Origin: Pseudomonadota bacterium
GTDB taxonomy: Bacteria > Desulfobacterota > Desulfobulbia > Desulfobulbales > Desulfocapsaceae
Length of the DNA: 38,648 nucleotides
Assembly: GCA_018817385.1 (NCBI GenBank)
Contig: JAHIUA010000053.1
Location: 1 to 38,648, forward strand
Reading direction: 5' to 3'
Notes under the pieces: generated by a model
Seen by the model: only the letters and a program-made list of their open reading frames with translations
Told to the model about the DNA's origin: nothing
The model's database searches: none
Made by a program: the position numbers and the translations under genes
Part shown: positions 16,244 to 23,827 of the stretch, piece after piece
Position numbering within the stretch: the stretch's first letter is position 1
Layout: every line of letters starts with the position of its first letter

Positions 16244-17941
16244 TCAGACCAGAAGCATCTCTGTGGTGGCTTTACCAGCCGGCACCATAGGGAAGACGCC
16301 TTCTTCTCTGGCGATACGGAAGTCCATGAGGACAACGTTGTCTATGGATAATGCCTCTTTGATAACACTTTCGACTTCACTGGTTTTTGTGGCTCGAAGC
16401 CCAACAGCACCATAGGCCTCAGCCAGGGCAACGAAATCTGGAGTTACTTCCATGACTGTTGCGGCGTAGCGCTTGTCGTAAAACAACTCTTGCCATTGAC
16501 GAACCATACCAAGATAATTGTTATTCAGGAGACAGATTTTGACCGGGCATTTATACTGTTTGGCGGTGGCCAGTTCCTGAATATTCATTTGGATGGAGCC
16601 GTCGCCGGCAATGTCGACAACGGTAGCATCCGGGAAGGCCATTTTGGCACCAATAGCTGCAGGCAGGCCGTAACCCATGGTGCCAAGACCACCGGAAGTG
16701 ATGAGGCGTCTGGGTTTGCTGAATTTGTAGAACTGGGCTGCCCACATCTGATTCTGGCCGACCTCAGTGGTGATGATGGCATCTCCACCAGTCAATTCGT
16801 CTAGTGTTTCGACGACGTACTGGGGTTTGATGATTTCACCCTCGTTCAGGTAACCCATGGGGTGTTTTCTAGTCCACTCTCCAATGGTCTCAAGCCAAGG
16901 GGTGTGCGTTGCGGCAACCTCATTAAGATTATGGCCACAAGAATCGAGCCAGTTGTTCATTGCTGTGAGGGCATGTTTACAGTCGGCAACAATGGGAATG
17001 TCTACGGCCACGTTTTTACTGATAGAGGTTGGGTCGATGTCAATATGGATAATTTTGGCATGGGGGGCAAATGCGTCAACACGACCGGTAACCCGGTCGT
17101 CAAAACGGGCACCCACAGCGATGAGAAGATCACTTTTGGCCACAGCCATATTTGCGGTATAGCTTCCATGCATGCCGAGCATTCCCATGGACAGGTCGTC
17201 ACGGCCAGGGAAACCGCCGAGACCCATGAGGGTCATGGTTACCGGTATTTTCATTTTTTGGGCGAGCTCGGTCAGTTCTTCGTTGGAATTGGAAAGAATT
17301 ACTCCGCCGCCAACATAAAGAACAGGCTGCTTGGCTTTAAGAATCTCTTTACATGCCTTTTCAATCTGTCCCATATGGGGTTCATAATTGGGCTGATAAT
17401 TCTGCATGCGAATAGGTTTCTTCTCGGTAAACTCAACCATGGAGGCAACAATATCCTTGGGGAGATCGATAAGAACCGGGCCGGGACGCCCGGTGCGGGC
17501 GATGTGAAAGGCCTCACGTATGGTTGGAACAAGGTCTTCCGCCTTGCTCACCAGATAATTGTGTTTGGTGCAGGGTCTGGTGATGCCGACAATATCAACT
17601 TCCTGGAAGGCATCATTACCAATCAGCGGTGTGGGGACTTGGCCGGTGAGAATGACCAAGGGAATGGAATCCATGTAGGCCGTGGCAATTGCTGTTACCC
17701 CGTTAGTGGCCCCTGGGCCAGAGGTAAGAAGAGCAACTCCAACTTCACCGGTAACACGAGCAAAACCATCGGCTGCATGTACGGCACCCTGTTCATGGCG
17801 AACAAGAACATGATTGATATCAGAGTCGTAGAGGTCGTCGTAGAGGTCAATAACTGCTCCTCCGGGAAAACCAAAAATTGTCTTAACCCCTTCTTCCTTG
17901 AGGCATCTTATAATGGCAATTGAGCCCTTAACTTTTTCCAT
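16244..17941 (-). CDS. ilvB: Acetolactate synthase large (catalytic) subunit
   Basis: IlvB is the thiamine-diphosphate enzyme that condenses pyruvate with pyruvate or 2-oxobutyrate, the first common step to valine, leucine and isoleucine. It contains the catalytic glutamate region RHEQGAVHAADGFAR, LTSGPGATNGVTAIATAYMD, and the TPP/Mg motif GDGSIQMN with NNNYLGMVRQWQELFY downstream. From ATG 17941 it is 565 residues, as expected. A TTG six codons earlier is less likely. A good promoter lies at 18125-18153. Long open frames on the opposite strand are shadows. Confidence 0.97.
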   Translation of the reverse strand: MEKVKGSIAIIRCLKEEGVKTIFGFPGGAVIDLYDDLYDSDINHVLVRHEQGAVHAADGFARVTGEVGVALLTSGPGATNGVTAIATAYMDSIPLVILTGQVPTPLIGNDAFQEVDIVGITRPCTKHNYLVSKAEDLVPTIREAFHIARTGRPGPVLIDLPKDIVASMVEFTEKKPIRMQNYQPNYEPHMGQIEKACKEILKAKQPVLYVGGGVILSNSNEELTELAQKMKIPVTMTLMGLGGFPGRDDLSMGMLGMHGSYTANMAVAKSDLLIAVGARFDDRVTGRVDAFAPHAKIIHIDIDPTSISKNVAVDIPIVADCKHALTAMNNWLDSCGHNLNEVAATHTPWLETIGEWTRKHPMGYLNEGEIIKPQYVVETLDELTGGDAIITTEVGQNQMWAAQFYKFSKPRRLITSGGLGTMGYGLPAAIGAKMAFPDATVVDIAGDGSIQMNIQELATAKQYKCPVKICLLNNNYLGMVRQWQELFYDKRYAATVMEVTPDFVALAEAYGAVGLRATKTSEVESVIKEALSIDNVVLMDFRIAREEGVFPMVPAGKATTEMLLV

Positions 17942-18124
17942 GAACCCTCGTCCTTTCAATGTTGAGGTTTTTTAGTGTCTTATAAAAATTTGTCATGTTT
18001 TTAATGGGGAATTTCAAAAAATGATCCTCATCAATCACAGTGAAATTTTGAGACACGTATTCGTTGGGATTTGAGAAAATTATCATCGCTGCAGGCAACA
18101 TCTGTTTCGTTATCGAAAGAAGGA

Positions 18125-18153
18125 AATATATCTTTCAATGAGATGGATGTCAA
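18125..18153 (-). promoter_or_regulatory. Sigma70-type promoter for ilvB operon
   Basis: Read on minus, TTGACA (18153-18148) and TATATT (18130-18125) are separated by exactly 17 bases, a near-consensus promoter. Transcription would begin near 18118, leaving a leader of about 175 bases before ilvB. No terminator-like hairpin or branched-chain-rich leader peptide was seen in that leader. Confidence 0.75.
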
Positions 18154-18260
18154 TATTGAAGGTGTTACTGTTTTGCAAACGGCACAAAAAGCGCATGAGT
18201 TAACGGGAAAACGTCAATATTTTTTTTGTCTGTGGAATCGTTTGCTCAGAAAAAAGGTGC

Positions 18261-18289
18261 TTGACAACAGTCGATTCCAGTGATTATCT
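18261..18289 (+). promoter_or_regulatory. Candidate leuA promoter
   Basis: TTGACA (18261-18266) is followed after 17 bases by TTATCT (18284-18289), with a TG-extended -10 (TGA before it). The -35 is perfect and the -10 weak. A start near 18296 would precede the leader peptide at 18329. The spacer holds one arm of a 12-bp inverted repeat whose other arm lies in the leader peptide gene. Confidence 0.5.
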
Positions 18290-18387
18290 ATGCTGTATCA
18301 ATCAAAAACAAATTTGCCAGAGACTACTATGTTTTTCAATACCCTTCTATCTCTATTCCTATTGACCCTGCTTAGGGAATCGACTGT
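18267..18387 (+). repeat. 12-bp inverted repeat, 97 bases apart, spanning the leuA leader
   Basis: ACAGTCGATTCC (18267-18278) is the exact inverse complement of GGAATCGACTGT (18376-18387). The second arm lies just after the leucine codons and overlaps the segment that can pair with the terminator (18383-18390). If the transcript begins upstream of 18267, the first arm could sequester that segment. If it begins near 18296, the repeat would act only as DNA. Confidence 0.6.
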
Positions 18388-18409
18388 GGTAGAGAGTGGA
18401 GAGTTGTGA
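18329..18409 (+). CDS. Leucine-rich leader peptide of leuA
   Basis: The 26-codon frame reads MFFNTLLSLFLLTLLRES then TVVESGEL and stops at TGA 18407-18409. Seven of ten codons from 18344 to 18373 encode leucine, three of them the often rare CTA. This is the composition of leuL-type leader peptides: scarcity of charged leucyl-tRNA would stall the ribosome there. The stop is 30 bases before a terminator hairpin, and leuA begins 112 bases after it. The ribosome site is weak (AGAG 7 bases upstream). Supporting RNA structure: ACTGTGGT (18383-18390) can pair with GCCGCAGT (18446-18453) as an antiterminator, and TCTCTA (18350-18355) can pair with TAGAGA (18390-18395) as the competing stem. Confidence 0.75.
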   Translation: MFFNTLLSLFLLTLLRESTVVESGEL

Positions 18410-18439
18410 AGCATATACTGTAATAGCAACGAAAACTCG

Positions 18440-18474
18440 AAAAAGGCCGCAGTGAGAAACTGCGGCCTTTTTTT
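18440..18474 (+). terminator. leuA attenuator hairpin
   Basis: A perfect 14-bp stem (AAAAAGGCCGCAGT with its inverse, 18440-18453 and 18459-18472), a 5-base GAGAA loop and a run of seven T ending at 18474 form a strong intrinsic terminator. It lies between the leader peptide and leuA with no other gene between, so it can only act on leuA transcription. Confidence 0.88.
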
Positions 18475-18521
18475 GTTTGTGCCCTGTTTCAAACGTGTTG
18501 GCATAGAAAAAAGGAAAAGGT

Positions 18522-20201
18522 ATGAGACCAGAAGCAGTAAGAAAATACAGGCCCTATCCAGCAATTGATCTTCCGGATCGCACCTGGCCGGGGAAAACGA
18601 TAGCCAAACCACCGATCTGGTGCAGCGTTGACCTTCGCGATGGAAATCAGGCCTTGGTTCAACCCATGGATCTGGAAAAGAAACTTGAACTTTTTCAGTT
18701 ACTGATAGATGTCGGTTTTAAAGAAATTGAGGTAGGTTTTCCCTCGGCATCACAGGTTGAATATCAATTCACCAGGACTTTGATTGAGAATGGGTTGATT
18801 CCCGATGATGTCTTCATTCAAGTCCTCACTCCAGCCAGAGAACCTCTGATAAAAAAGAGCTTTGAGGCCTTAAAGGGTGCAAAACGTGCTGTGGTTCATC
18901 TTTATAATTCTACTTCTACCCTGCAACGGCGTGCTGTTTTTAAGATGAATAGAGATGAAATCACGGCACTTGCTGTGCAGGGAGCAACAATTATTCGCGA
19001 TGAGGCCGCCCGGTATCCAGAAACTGATTTTCGATATGAGTATTCTCCAGAAAGCTTTACTGGTACAGAATTGGATTTTGCCCTTGCCATCTGTGAAGCG
19101 GTGATGGATGTGTGGAAACCGACACCTGAAAAACCTGTGATTATCAATCTTCCTGCAACTGTGGAGATGGCTACTCCCAATGTCTATGCCGATCAGATCG
19201 AGTGGTTTTGCAAAAATATGAAAAATCGTGATTGTGCTATCATAAGTCTGCATGCCCATAACGATCGCGGATGTGCAGTTGCTGCAACCGAGCTTGCTCT
19301 TATGGCTGGAGGAGATAGAGTCGAGGGGACACTCTTTGGTAATGGTGAGCGTACTGGTAATGTGGATGTGGTGACCCTCGCCCTTAATATGTTCACCCAG
19401 GGAATTGATCCCAAACTGGATCTGCATGATATCAGTCGGGTGGTCAACGTCTCCGAACATGTTACTGACATTCCTGTCCATGTTCGTCATCCTTACGCTG
19501 GAGAATTGGTTTATACCGCCTTTTCCGGGTCGCATCAGGATGCAATTAACAAGGGGATAACTCTTTGTGAGCAGAATAAGGAGTGCAGGTGGGAGGTGCC
19601 CTACCTGCCCATTGATCCTACTGATCTGGGAAGAAGTTATGAATCGATAATCCGCATCAACAGTCAATCGGGAAAGGGTGGTGTGGCCTATGTGATGGAG
19701 AGAGAGTTCGGGGTGAAGATGCCCAAGGATATGCATCCTGAATTTGGGGCAATTATCCAGAAAGTGACCGACAAAGCCGGTCGGGAACTTCAGCTCTCCG
19801 AGATATGGGAGTCCTTTGAAAAAGAGTATTTAGCCATCCGTTCTCCTTATGCCCTGAAAAAATTTAACGTGATCAAGCGTCACATTGACCGTGATGAGCA
19901 GGGCTCCATGGCTGAGATTGAAGCCGTTATCGAGGTTGAGGGAGTTGAGAGGACAATTGCAGCAACGGGCAATGGGCCCTTGGATGCATTTTGTACGGCC
20001 CTGCGAAATCAGCTCAGTGGAGATTTCTCTCTGTGCCAGTACCATGAGCATGCCTTGACCAAGAGCTCAAGCTCTAAAGCAGTGGCATTTATTCAGATAG
20101 AGATGTCCGATGGCAGGAAAAAATGGGGTGTAGGGGTGGATACCGATATTATCGTGGCCTCCATCAAGGGCGTACTGAGCAGTCTGAACAGGATCCGTTA
20201 A
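18522..20201 (+). CDS. leuA: 2-isopropylmalate synthase, long (LeuA type 2) form
   Basis: LeuA condenses acetyl-CoA with 2-oxoisovalerate, the first committed step to leucine. Landmarks are WCSVDLRDGNQAL (catalytic Arg and metal Asp), FKEIEVGFPSASQ, SLHAHNDRGCAVAATELALMAGG (metal His-x-His), and LFGNGERTGNVDVVTLALNMF. A C-terminal LeuA dimer/regulatory domain covers about residues 430-559. The N-terminus (KYRPYPAIDLPDRTWPGK) and the 559-residue length mark the type-2 form of actinobacteria and fungi rather than the E. coli type. AAGGAAAAGG precedes the ATG. Regulation is probably by the attenuator upstream. A terminator-like hairpin follows at 20221-20259. Confidence 0.96.
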   Translation: MRPEAVRKYRPYPAIDLPDRTWPGKTIAKPPIWCSVDLRDGNQALVQPMDLEKKLELFQLLIDVGFKEIEVGFPSASQVEYQFTRTLIENGLIPDDVFIQVLTPAREPLIKKSFEALKGAKRAVVHLYNSTSTLQRRAVFKMNRDEITALAVQGATIIRDEAARYPETDFRYEYSPESFTGTELDFALAICEAVMDVWKPTPEKPVIINLPATVEMATPNVYADQIEWFCKNMKNRDCAIISLHAHNDRGCAVAATELALMAGGDRVEGTLFGNGERTGNVDVVTLALNMFTQGIDPKLDLHDISRVVNVSEHVTDIPVHVRHPYAGELVYTAFSGSHQDAINKGITLCEQNKECRWEVPYLPIDPTDLGRSYESIIRINSQSGKGGVAYVMEREFGVKMPKDMHPEFGAIIQKVTDKAGRELQLSEIWESFEKEYLAIRSPYALKKFNVIKRHIDRDEQGSMAEIEAVIEVEGVERTIAATGNGPLDAFCTALRNQLSGDFSLCQYHEHALTKSSSSKAVAFIQIEMSDGRKKWGVGVDTDIIVASIKGVLSSLNRIR

Positions 20202-20220
20202 TCTTGGGCAAAGGTAAAGA

Positions 20221-20259
20221 ACAATCCCATGGTGAAATTGCCATTCACTATGGGATTGT
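20221..20259. terminator. Stem-loop between convergent leuA and YjfB-like gene
   Basis: ACAATCCCAT (20221-20230) pairs exactly with ATGGGATTGT (20250-20259), and GTGAA/TTCAC extends the stem to about 16 bp around a 7-base loop. T-richness afterwards is modest. Its place 20 bases past leuA and beyond the minus-strand gene fits a shared terminator. Confidence 0.65.
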
Positions 20260-20302
20260 TGGTTGCGGAATGGTAATAGGTTGAGGTGGTAAGAGAACCT
20301 GG

Positions 20303-20482
20303 TCAGGCGTAAAAATCTATCCTTCCCTGATTGTCGGCCGTCACCTGTTCAACTGGTTTTGTTGCATCTGATTGTTGTGATTGTTCTGCTTTTTCAAGGG
20401 TTTTCTGTAGGATATCCTGTTCTACATTCGCCTTGTTTAATGTCATTTCCCGAGCAGCCATAGAGCTTGCGCTGATTTCCAT
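20303..20482 (-). CDS. Small YjfB-like protein (putative motility-associated)
   Basis: A 59-residue protein begins MEISASSMAAREMTLNKANV and continues EQDILQKTLEKAEQSQQ before a polar tail ending GRIDFYA. The pattern of an N-terminal (M)xISxxSM followed by a helix with Q/A/K-rich heptads and a KTLEKAEQ segment matches the small YjfB family, linked to motility in other bacteria but of unknown mechanism. GGAG is 6 bases upstream of the ATG. It is monocistronic and convergent with leuA. No flagellar gene is in view, so the role is open. Confidence 0.65.
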   Translation of the reverse strand: MEISASSMAAREMTLNKANVEQDILQKTLEKAEQSQQSDATKPVEQVTADNQGRIDFYA

Positions 20483-20880
20483 AATGTTCTCCTGTGCAGT
20501 ATAGAGCGAGTCTTATGCTCCATGTTTTGCAAAGTGTATTGCATCAAAGAAAAAATCTTCTTTTTTCCCCAAGGGGAGATTTTATTGAAATACATTCATC
20601 TGTGAGAAGAGAGAGAATTTGCTGCACAGCAATGCAACTCTATTCTCCTCTACCATTCGCCCTCTTTGTAACCCTTGGATTGTAATTCCAGGGTTGGCAG
20701 ATTTATCCTCCCCGTCCGATATTCAGGAGAAAAAGACACACTCCTGCCATTTGAAATGGGTTCTCTCCTGCTTGGCAGCTGTCAATGAATTCCATGGCCT
20801 GCAGGCTGTGATGGATATGCGTATCTTGGTGACTCTTGTTTCGTCACTGTACCTATGACAAGAAACAAAATACTCTTGAC
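20483..20880. other. Intergenic stretch, nothing recognised
   Basis: These 398 bases between two minus-strand genes contain only weak open frames with no family resemblance and no clear hairpin. The promoter of the small YjfB-like gene should lie here. Confidence 0.4.
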
Positions 20881-21723
20881 CTATTTGGCCCACAGATAAA
20901 ATCCTACACCGCTTGCCGCTAGCCAGATATTGGTGATATTGGAGACCGTGATGTTGAGGATGGCGGCCAGAGGTTTGTTGCGGCTGAGCAGAGCCAGGCA
21001 GGACTTGAATTCAGGCCAGGAAGTGAGTGTGGCCAGGACTAGAAAACCAATTACTCCCTTTGGTGTCTTGGAATGTTCGGCGGCAAAAGAGACCACAGGG
21101 TCGAGAAAAAAACCGGCTCCGCAAAGAAGGATGATGGCAGGGAAAAACCAGGCTCTGGCCTCGGGATGATACATTTCGTCGCTCTCCTCTTCCCCTTCTG
21201 TGGGCCTGAAGAAAAAGAGAGGAATGGTTACAAGCAAGGCGGCAAGGAGCCAGAATGGGTAGAGCGACTTGTCTAGCAGGTAAAAACCAATGGCCAGGGA
21301 GGCAGTTGAGAGAATGGTGATCAGGCTGTAGATGGGCCTTGTCTTGAAAGTCTGTAAAGTTCTCCCGCAGATGATGGCAGCAGTGAGGAGCAGAATTGGG
21401 TTTATGAAATTTGACCCCAACGGGGTGGAGGCCGCAAAAAGGACATCGCCGACCGCCAGACCTGCAATAAGGCAGAGGGCCTCCGGGCCATTGGTGATAA
21501 ATCCGGTGATGGTTCCGATCCCTTTGATGTGCTTGATGGACTCGATGATGATCTCTATGGACAAGCCGATGATCATCATTTCAACAATAATACCACAAGC
21601 CCCGATAAATGAGAGTTGTACGTTTCCGTGAAAAAACAGGGAACTGCCGCAGAAAAATGCGAGAACCAGCAGCCAGACCACCAGGTCCAGAGTGTTTACC
21701 GAGTTCAGCATAAGCTGTTTCAT
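20881..21723 (-). CDS. CaCA-family (sodium/calcium exchanger-like) membrane protein
   Basis: The 280-residue protein has about ten hydrophobic helices and two related alpha-repeat-like motifs. The first is TGFITNGPEALCLIAGLAVGD then STPLGSNFINP. The second is LATLTSWPEFKSCLALLSRN then NITVSNITNIWLA. They replace the usual GTSLPE and GSNIFN signatures of CaCA exchangers, keeping the acidic residue after Pro (PE in both) and the SN pair. So it is a divergent cation/proton or cation/sodium antiporter; the ion cannot be told. An acidic loop (PTEGEEESDE) splits the two halves. Its ATG overlaps the stop of the upstream UGA-containing thioredoxin-fold gene (ATGA), implying co-translation. Confidence 0.75.
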   Translation of the reverse strand: MKQLMLNSVNTLDLVVWLLVLAFFCGSSLFFHGNVQLSFIGACGIIVEMMIIGLSIEIIIESIKHIKGIGTITGFITNGPEALCLIAGLAVGDVLFAASTPLGSNFINPILLLTAAIICGRTLQTFKTRPIYSLITILSTASLAIGFYLLDKSLYPFWLLAALLVTIPLFFFRPTEGEEESDEMYHPEARAWFFPAIILLCGAGFFLDPVVSFAAEHSKTPKGVIGFLVLATLTSWPEFKSCLALLSRNKPLAAILNITVSNITNIWLAASGVGFYLWAK

Positions 21724-21971
21724 GAGTGGTGTACTCTTTGTAAAAATGCTTCTATTTGGGCACGATTAAGTAATATTCCACTTAATTGTTCATCGCCATA
21801 CTTGAGAGTGGGGATAAATTTAACCCCGTCCCTAAGGGTACGCAGGGGATTAGTGAGCACCTCAACTTCTTCCAGGTGAGCATCATCCAAGTTTAGTAGC
21901 AACTCATCCAGAGCTTTTTTAGCCATGCGGCAGCGAGGTCAGAGGGTGGAATGATAGAAGGTCAGATTCAT
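21720..21971 (-). CDS. Thioredoxin-fold selenoprotein, UPRC active site (UGA read as Sec)
   Basis: Reading from ATG 21971, the frame gives MNLTFYHSTL, then TGA at 21941-21939, then PRCRMAKKALDELLLNL and onward to a stop at 21722-21720. If TGA is selenocysteine, the product is 83 residues. It has a first strand (LTFYHS), a U-P-R-C redox motif at 11-14, the following helix, EEVEVLTNPLRTLRDG, the cis-Pro loop KFIPTLKYGD, and the last strand and helix. This is a complete minimal thioredoxin/glutaredoxin fold with the redox cysteine in exactly the expected place. Starting at ATG 21926 would give 68 residues lacking strand 1 and both catalytic residues. AGGAG lies 14 bases upstream, a long spacing. 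A short GC-rich stem-loop can form just after the UGA but I cannot confirm a SECIS. Its stop overlaps the exchanger start. Confidence 0.82.
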
Positions 21972-22071
21972 GGTTTCTGTTACAGCTCCTTTTCTGATGT
22001 TTTGTGATATGCTGGGGTGTTAGGGAGTATCTTGTGTGCCGGGATAATGAGATGTTTTGTACCAATAGTAG

Positions 22072-22101
22072 TTGACAAAAGGTTCTTGTACACAGTACAC
22101 C
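22072..22101 (+). promoter_or_regulatory. Candidate promoter of the deacetylase cluster
   Basis: TTGACA (22072-22077) with TACACC 18 bases later (22096-22101) lies 50 bases before the deacetylase start in the gap between divergent genes. The -10 is weak. A small TGTAC-ACA-GTACA palindrome (22088-22098 region) overlaps the spacer and could be an operator. Confidence 0.4.
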
Positions 22102-22151
22102 GAATGCTGGAATATGATCAATGAAAGTTTTACGCTTCGGGGAATGTGACA

Positions 22152-23108
22152 ATGTCTGCACCTCTTACTATTATTACTGATCAACGCTACCTTGAGCATG
22201 ATACAGGTGGAGGACAACATCCAGAATCCCCGGCCAGGCTTAAGGCTATTTATCAGGCATTGGAGGCAAGTTCTTGTTTTAGCGATCTCTCTTATGTCCT
22301 TCCTCGTGTTGCTGAGCGCGAATGGCTTATGAAGGCCCATAGCGAGGACTGGCTTTTTCGTTTTGAGGAATCAGTTCTTACCGGTAGAACCTATATTGAT
22401 CATGATGATAACCAGATCTGCTACGACTCCTTTGATATTGCCTGCCTTTCTGCAGGTGCCGGCCTTACCGCTATAGATCTGATCGAAGAAGAAAAGGCTC
22501 GCAATGTCTTCTGCCTGATTCGTCCACCAGGGCATCATGCTGAACGTAACATTCCTTTTGGCTTCTGTTTTTTAAACAACTGTGTTATCGCGGCTCGATA
22601 CTGGCAACACTGTTACGGTAAAAAACGTATCCTGGTTTTTGACTTTGATGGCCACCATGGGAATGGCATTCAGTCTGCTTTTGAAGATGAGGCTGCCGGC
22701 TACTATATCAGTATCCACGAACATCCAAGTTTCAGTTATCCGGGTACCGGTTATGGAGATGAACATGGATTGGGAGAGGGCAAAGGAACAATCCTTAATC
22801 TCCCTCTCTCACCAGGTGCCGATGATGCGAAAGTCATAAAACTTCTTCGCGAAATCATCCTGCCGCAGGTTGAGGAGTGGCAGCCGGACGCGATCATTGT
22901 GGCAGCAGGATTTGACGCTCATCGAGAAGACGATATGACAGGGCTGCAATACTCCACGGAACTGTACCATACCATAGGCTTGGCCATGCGTCATTGGGCT
23001 GAGCGTTTCACCGAGGGCAGAATTCTCTCTATTCTAGAGGGTGGTTATGAAATTTCTGTGCTTGGAGACTCAGTGGAAGCCTATGTCAGGGGACTTCTGG
23101 GTAGATAA
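22152..23108 (+). CDS. HDAC-family deacetylase (AcuC/HdaH-like)
   Basis: The 318-residue protein is an arginase-fold zinc amidohydrolase of the class-II/bacterial histone-deacetylase family. It has the substrate-channel opening DTGGGQHPESPARL, RPPGHHAER (catalytic H128, H129), FDFDGHHGNG (zinc ligands D166, H168), GFDAH (D255) and LEGGYE near the end. All metal and catalytic positions are present. Targets in bacteria are acetyl-lysine on proteins or small acetylated amines. ATG 22152 has GGGGA 9 bases upstream. It heads a plus-strand cluster with an acyl-CoA synthetase and a GNAT fusion, consistent with removing acetyl groups that the GNAT adds (inference). Confidence 0.9.
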   Translation: MSAPLTIITDQRYLEHDTGGGQHPESPARLKAIYQALEASSCFSDLSYVLPRVAEREWLMKAHSEDWLFRFEESVLTGRTYIDHDDNQICYDSFDIACLSAGAGLTAIDLIEEEKARNVFCLIRPPGHHAERNIPFGFCFLNNCVIAARYWQHCYGKKRILVFDFDGHHGNGIQSAFEDEAAGYYISIHEHPSFSYPGTGYGDEHGLGEGKGTILNLPLSPGADDAKVIKLLREIILPQVEEWQPDAIIVAAGFDAHREDDMTGLQYSTELYHTIGLAMRHWAERFTEGRILSILEGGYEISVLGDSVEAYVRGLLGR

Positions 23109-23137
23109 CATGTTTTTTTTACCGATAAAGGCGGATC

Positions 23138-23776
23138 ATGTATATTTCACGACATATGACAGCTGAGCCGATTACTGTTTCTCCGGCCATGCTTCTCCCC
23201 GAGGCCAGAGCCTTGCTCAACGAATATCAATTTCGACACCTGCCTGTGGTCGATGGCGATGGCGTCTTGTTAGGAATGCTCACGGACCGTGATTTACGAT
23301 CCGCGTATCCCTCATCAGTTCTCAGTAACAGTGAGCGTCGACTGATCTACGAAAAAGTTGAAAAGACCACTGTTGCCGAGATCATGTCCACAAATTGTGT
23401 TACCCTGGGACCCGATTCCACCTTGGATGATGCCCTTTTTCTCTTTGATCGGGATCAGATGGGTGCGCTGCCGGTTCTCGAAGATGGGAGAGTGGTCGGT
23501 GTCTTTTCTATCAGAGATTTAACCACAGCCTATAAAAATCTTTTTGGTGTTGGAGAAAAAGGATCTATACTTATAGGTATTATAGATGATGGTAGTCCTG
23601 GTATCATGACTCGGATAGTTACCCTGCTGGAAGAACACGATATACCTTTTACCAGGCTGTTGCGTATTCAATATAAGAAGGATGGGAACACCATCTTTCT
23701 GCGGATTAATACATTTAAGGTCGGGAAAGTATACAAACTCCTGGAGAACGCGGGGTTAGTTATAAAACGAGCCTGA
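23138..23776 (+). CDS. Two-CBS-domain protein with C-terminal ACT-like region
   Basis: Residues about 1-60 and 75-132 form a pair of CBS motifs (MTAEPITVSPAMLLPEA, HLPVVDGDGVLLGMLTDRDL, then EIMSTNCVTLGPDSTLDDA, ALPVLEDGRVVGVFSIRDL). These normally bind adenosyl nucleotides. Residues about 140-212 (ILIGIIDDGSPGIMTRIVTLLEEHDI) look like an ACT small-molecule domain. There is no catalytic domain. It lies 29 bp after the deacetylase and 51 bp before the ADP-forming synthetase, so a role sensing AMP/ATP for this cluster is an inference. The same CBS-ACT pairing is often beside such synthetase genes. Confidence 0.85.
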   Translation: MYISRHMTAEPITVSPAMLLPEARALLNEYQFRHLPVVDGDGVLLGMLTDRDLRSAYPSSVLSNSERRLIYEKVEKTTVAEIMSTNCVTLGPDSTLDDALFLFDRDQMGALPVLEDGRVVGVFSIRDLTTAYKNLFGVGEKGSILIGIIDDGSPGIMTRIVTLLEEHDIPFTRLLRIQYKKDGNTIFLRINTFKVGKVYKLLENAGLVIKRA

Positions 23777-23827
23777 TTTTATAATCGAACCAGTTACCTT
23801 TCCTTCTCTTTTTTCAAAGGTATTGTT

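Noticed and set aside
16862-17923. Long 353-codon plus-strand open frame opposite ilvB
   Set aside because: It is the antisense shadow of the conserved ilvB frame, with no family resemblance or ribosome site.
18870-19736. Long minus-strand frame opposite leuA
   Set aside because: Shadow of leuA; its composition follows the leuA codons.
21720-21926. A 68-residue conventional gene starting at the ATG after the TGA
   Set aside because: It would begin in the first helix of the fold, lack the redox residues and have no ribosome site. The upstream frame supplies the missing strand and motif if TGA is read as selenocysteine.
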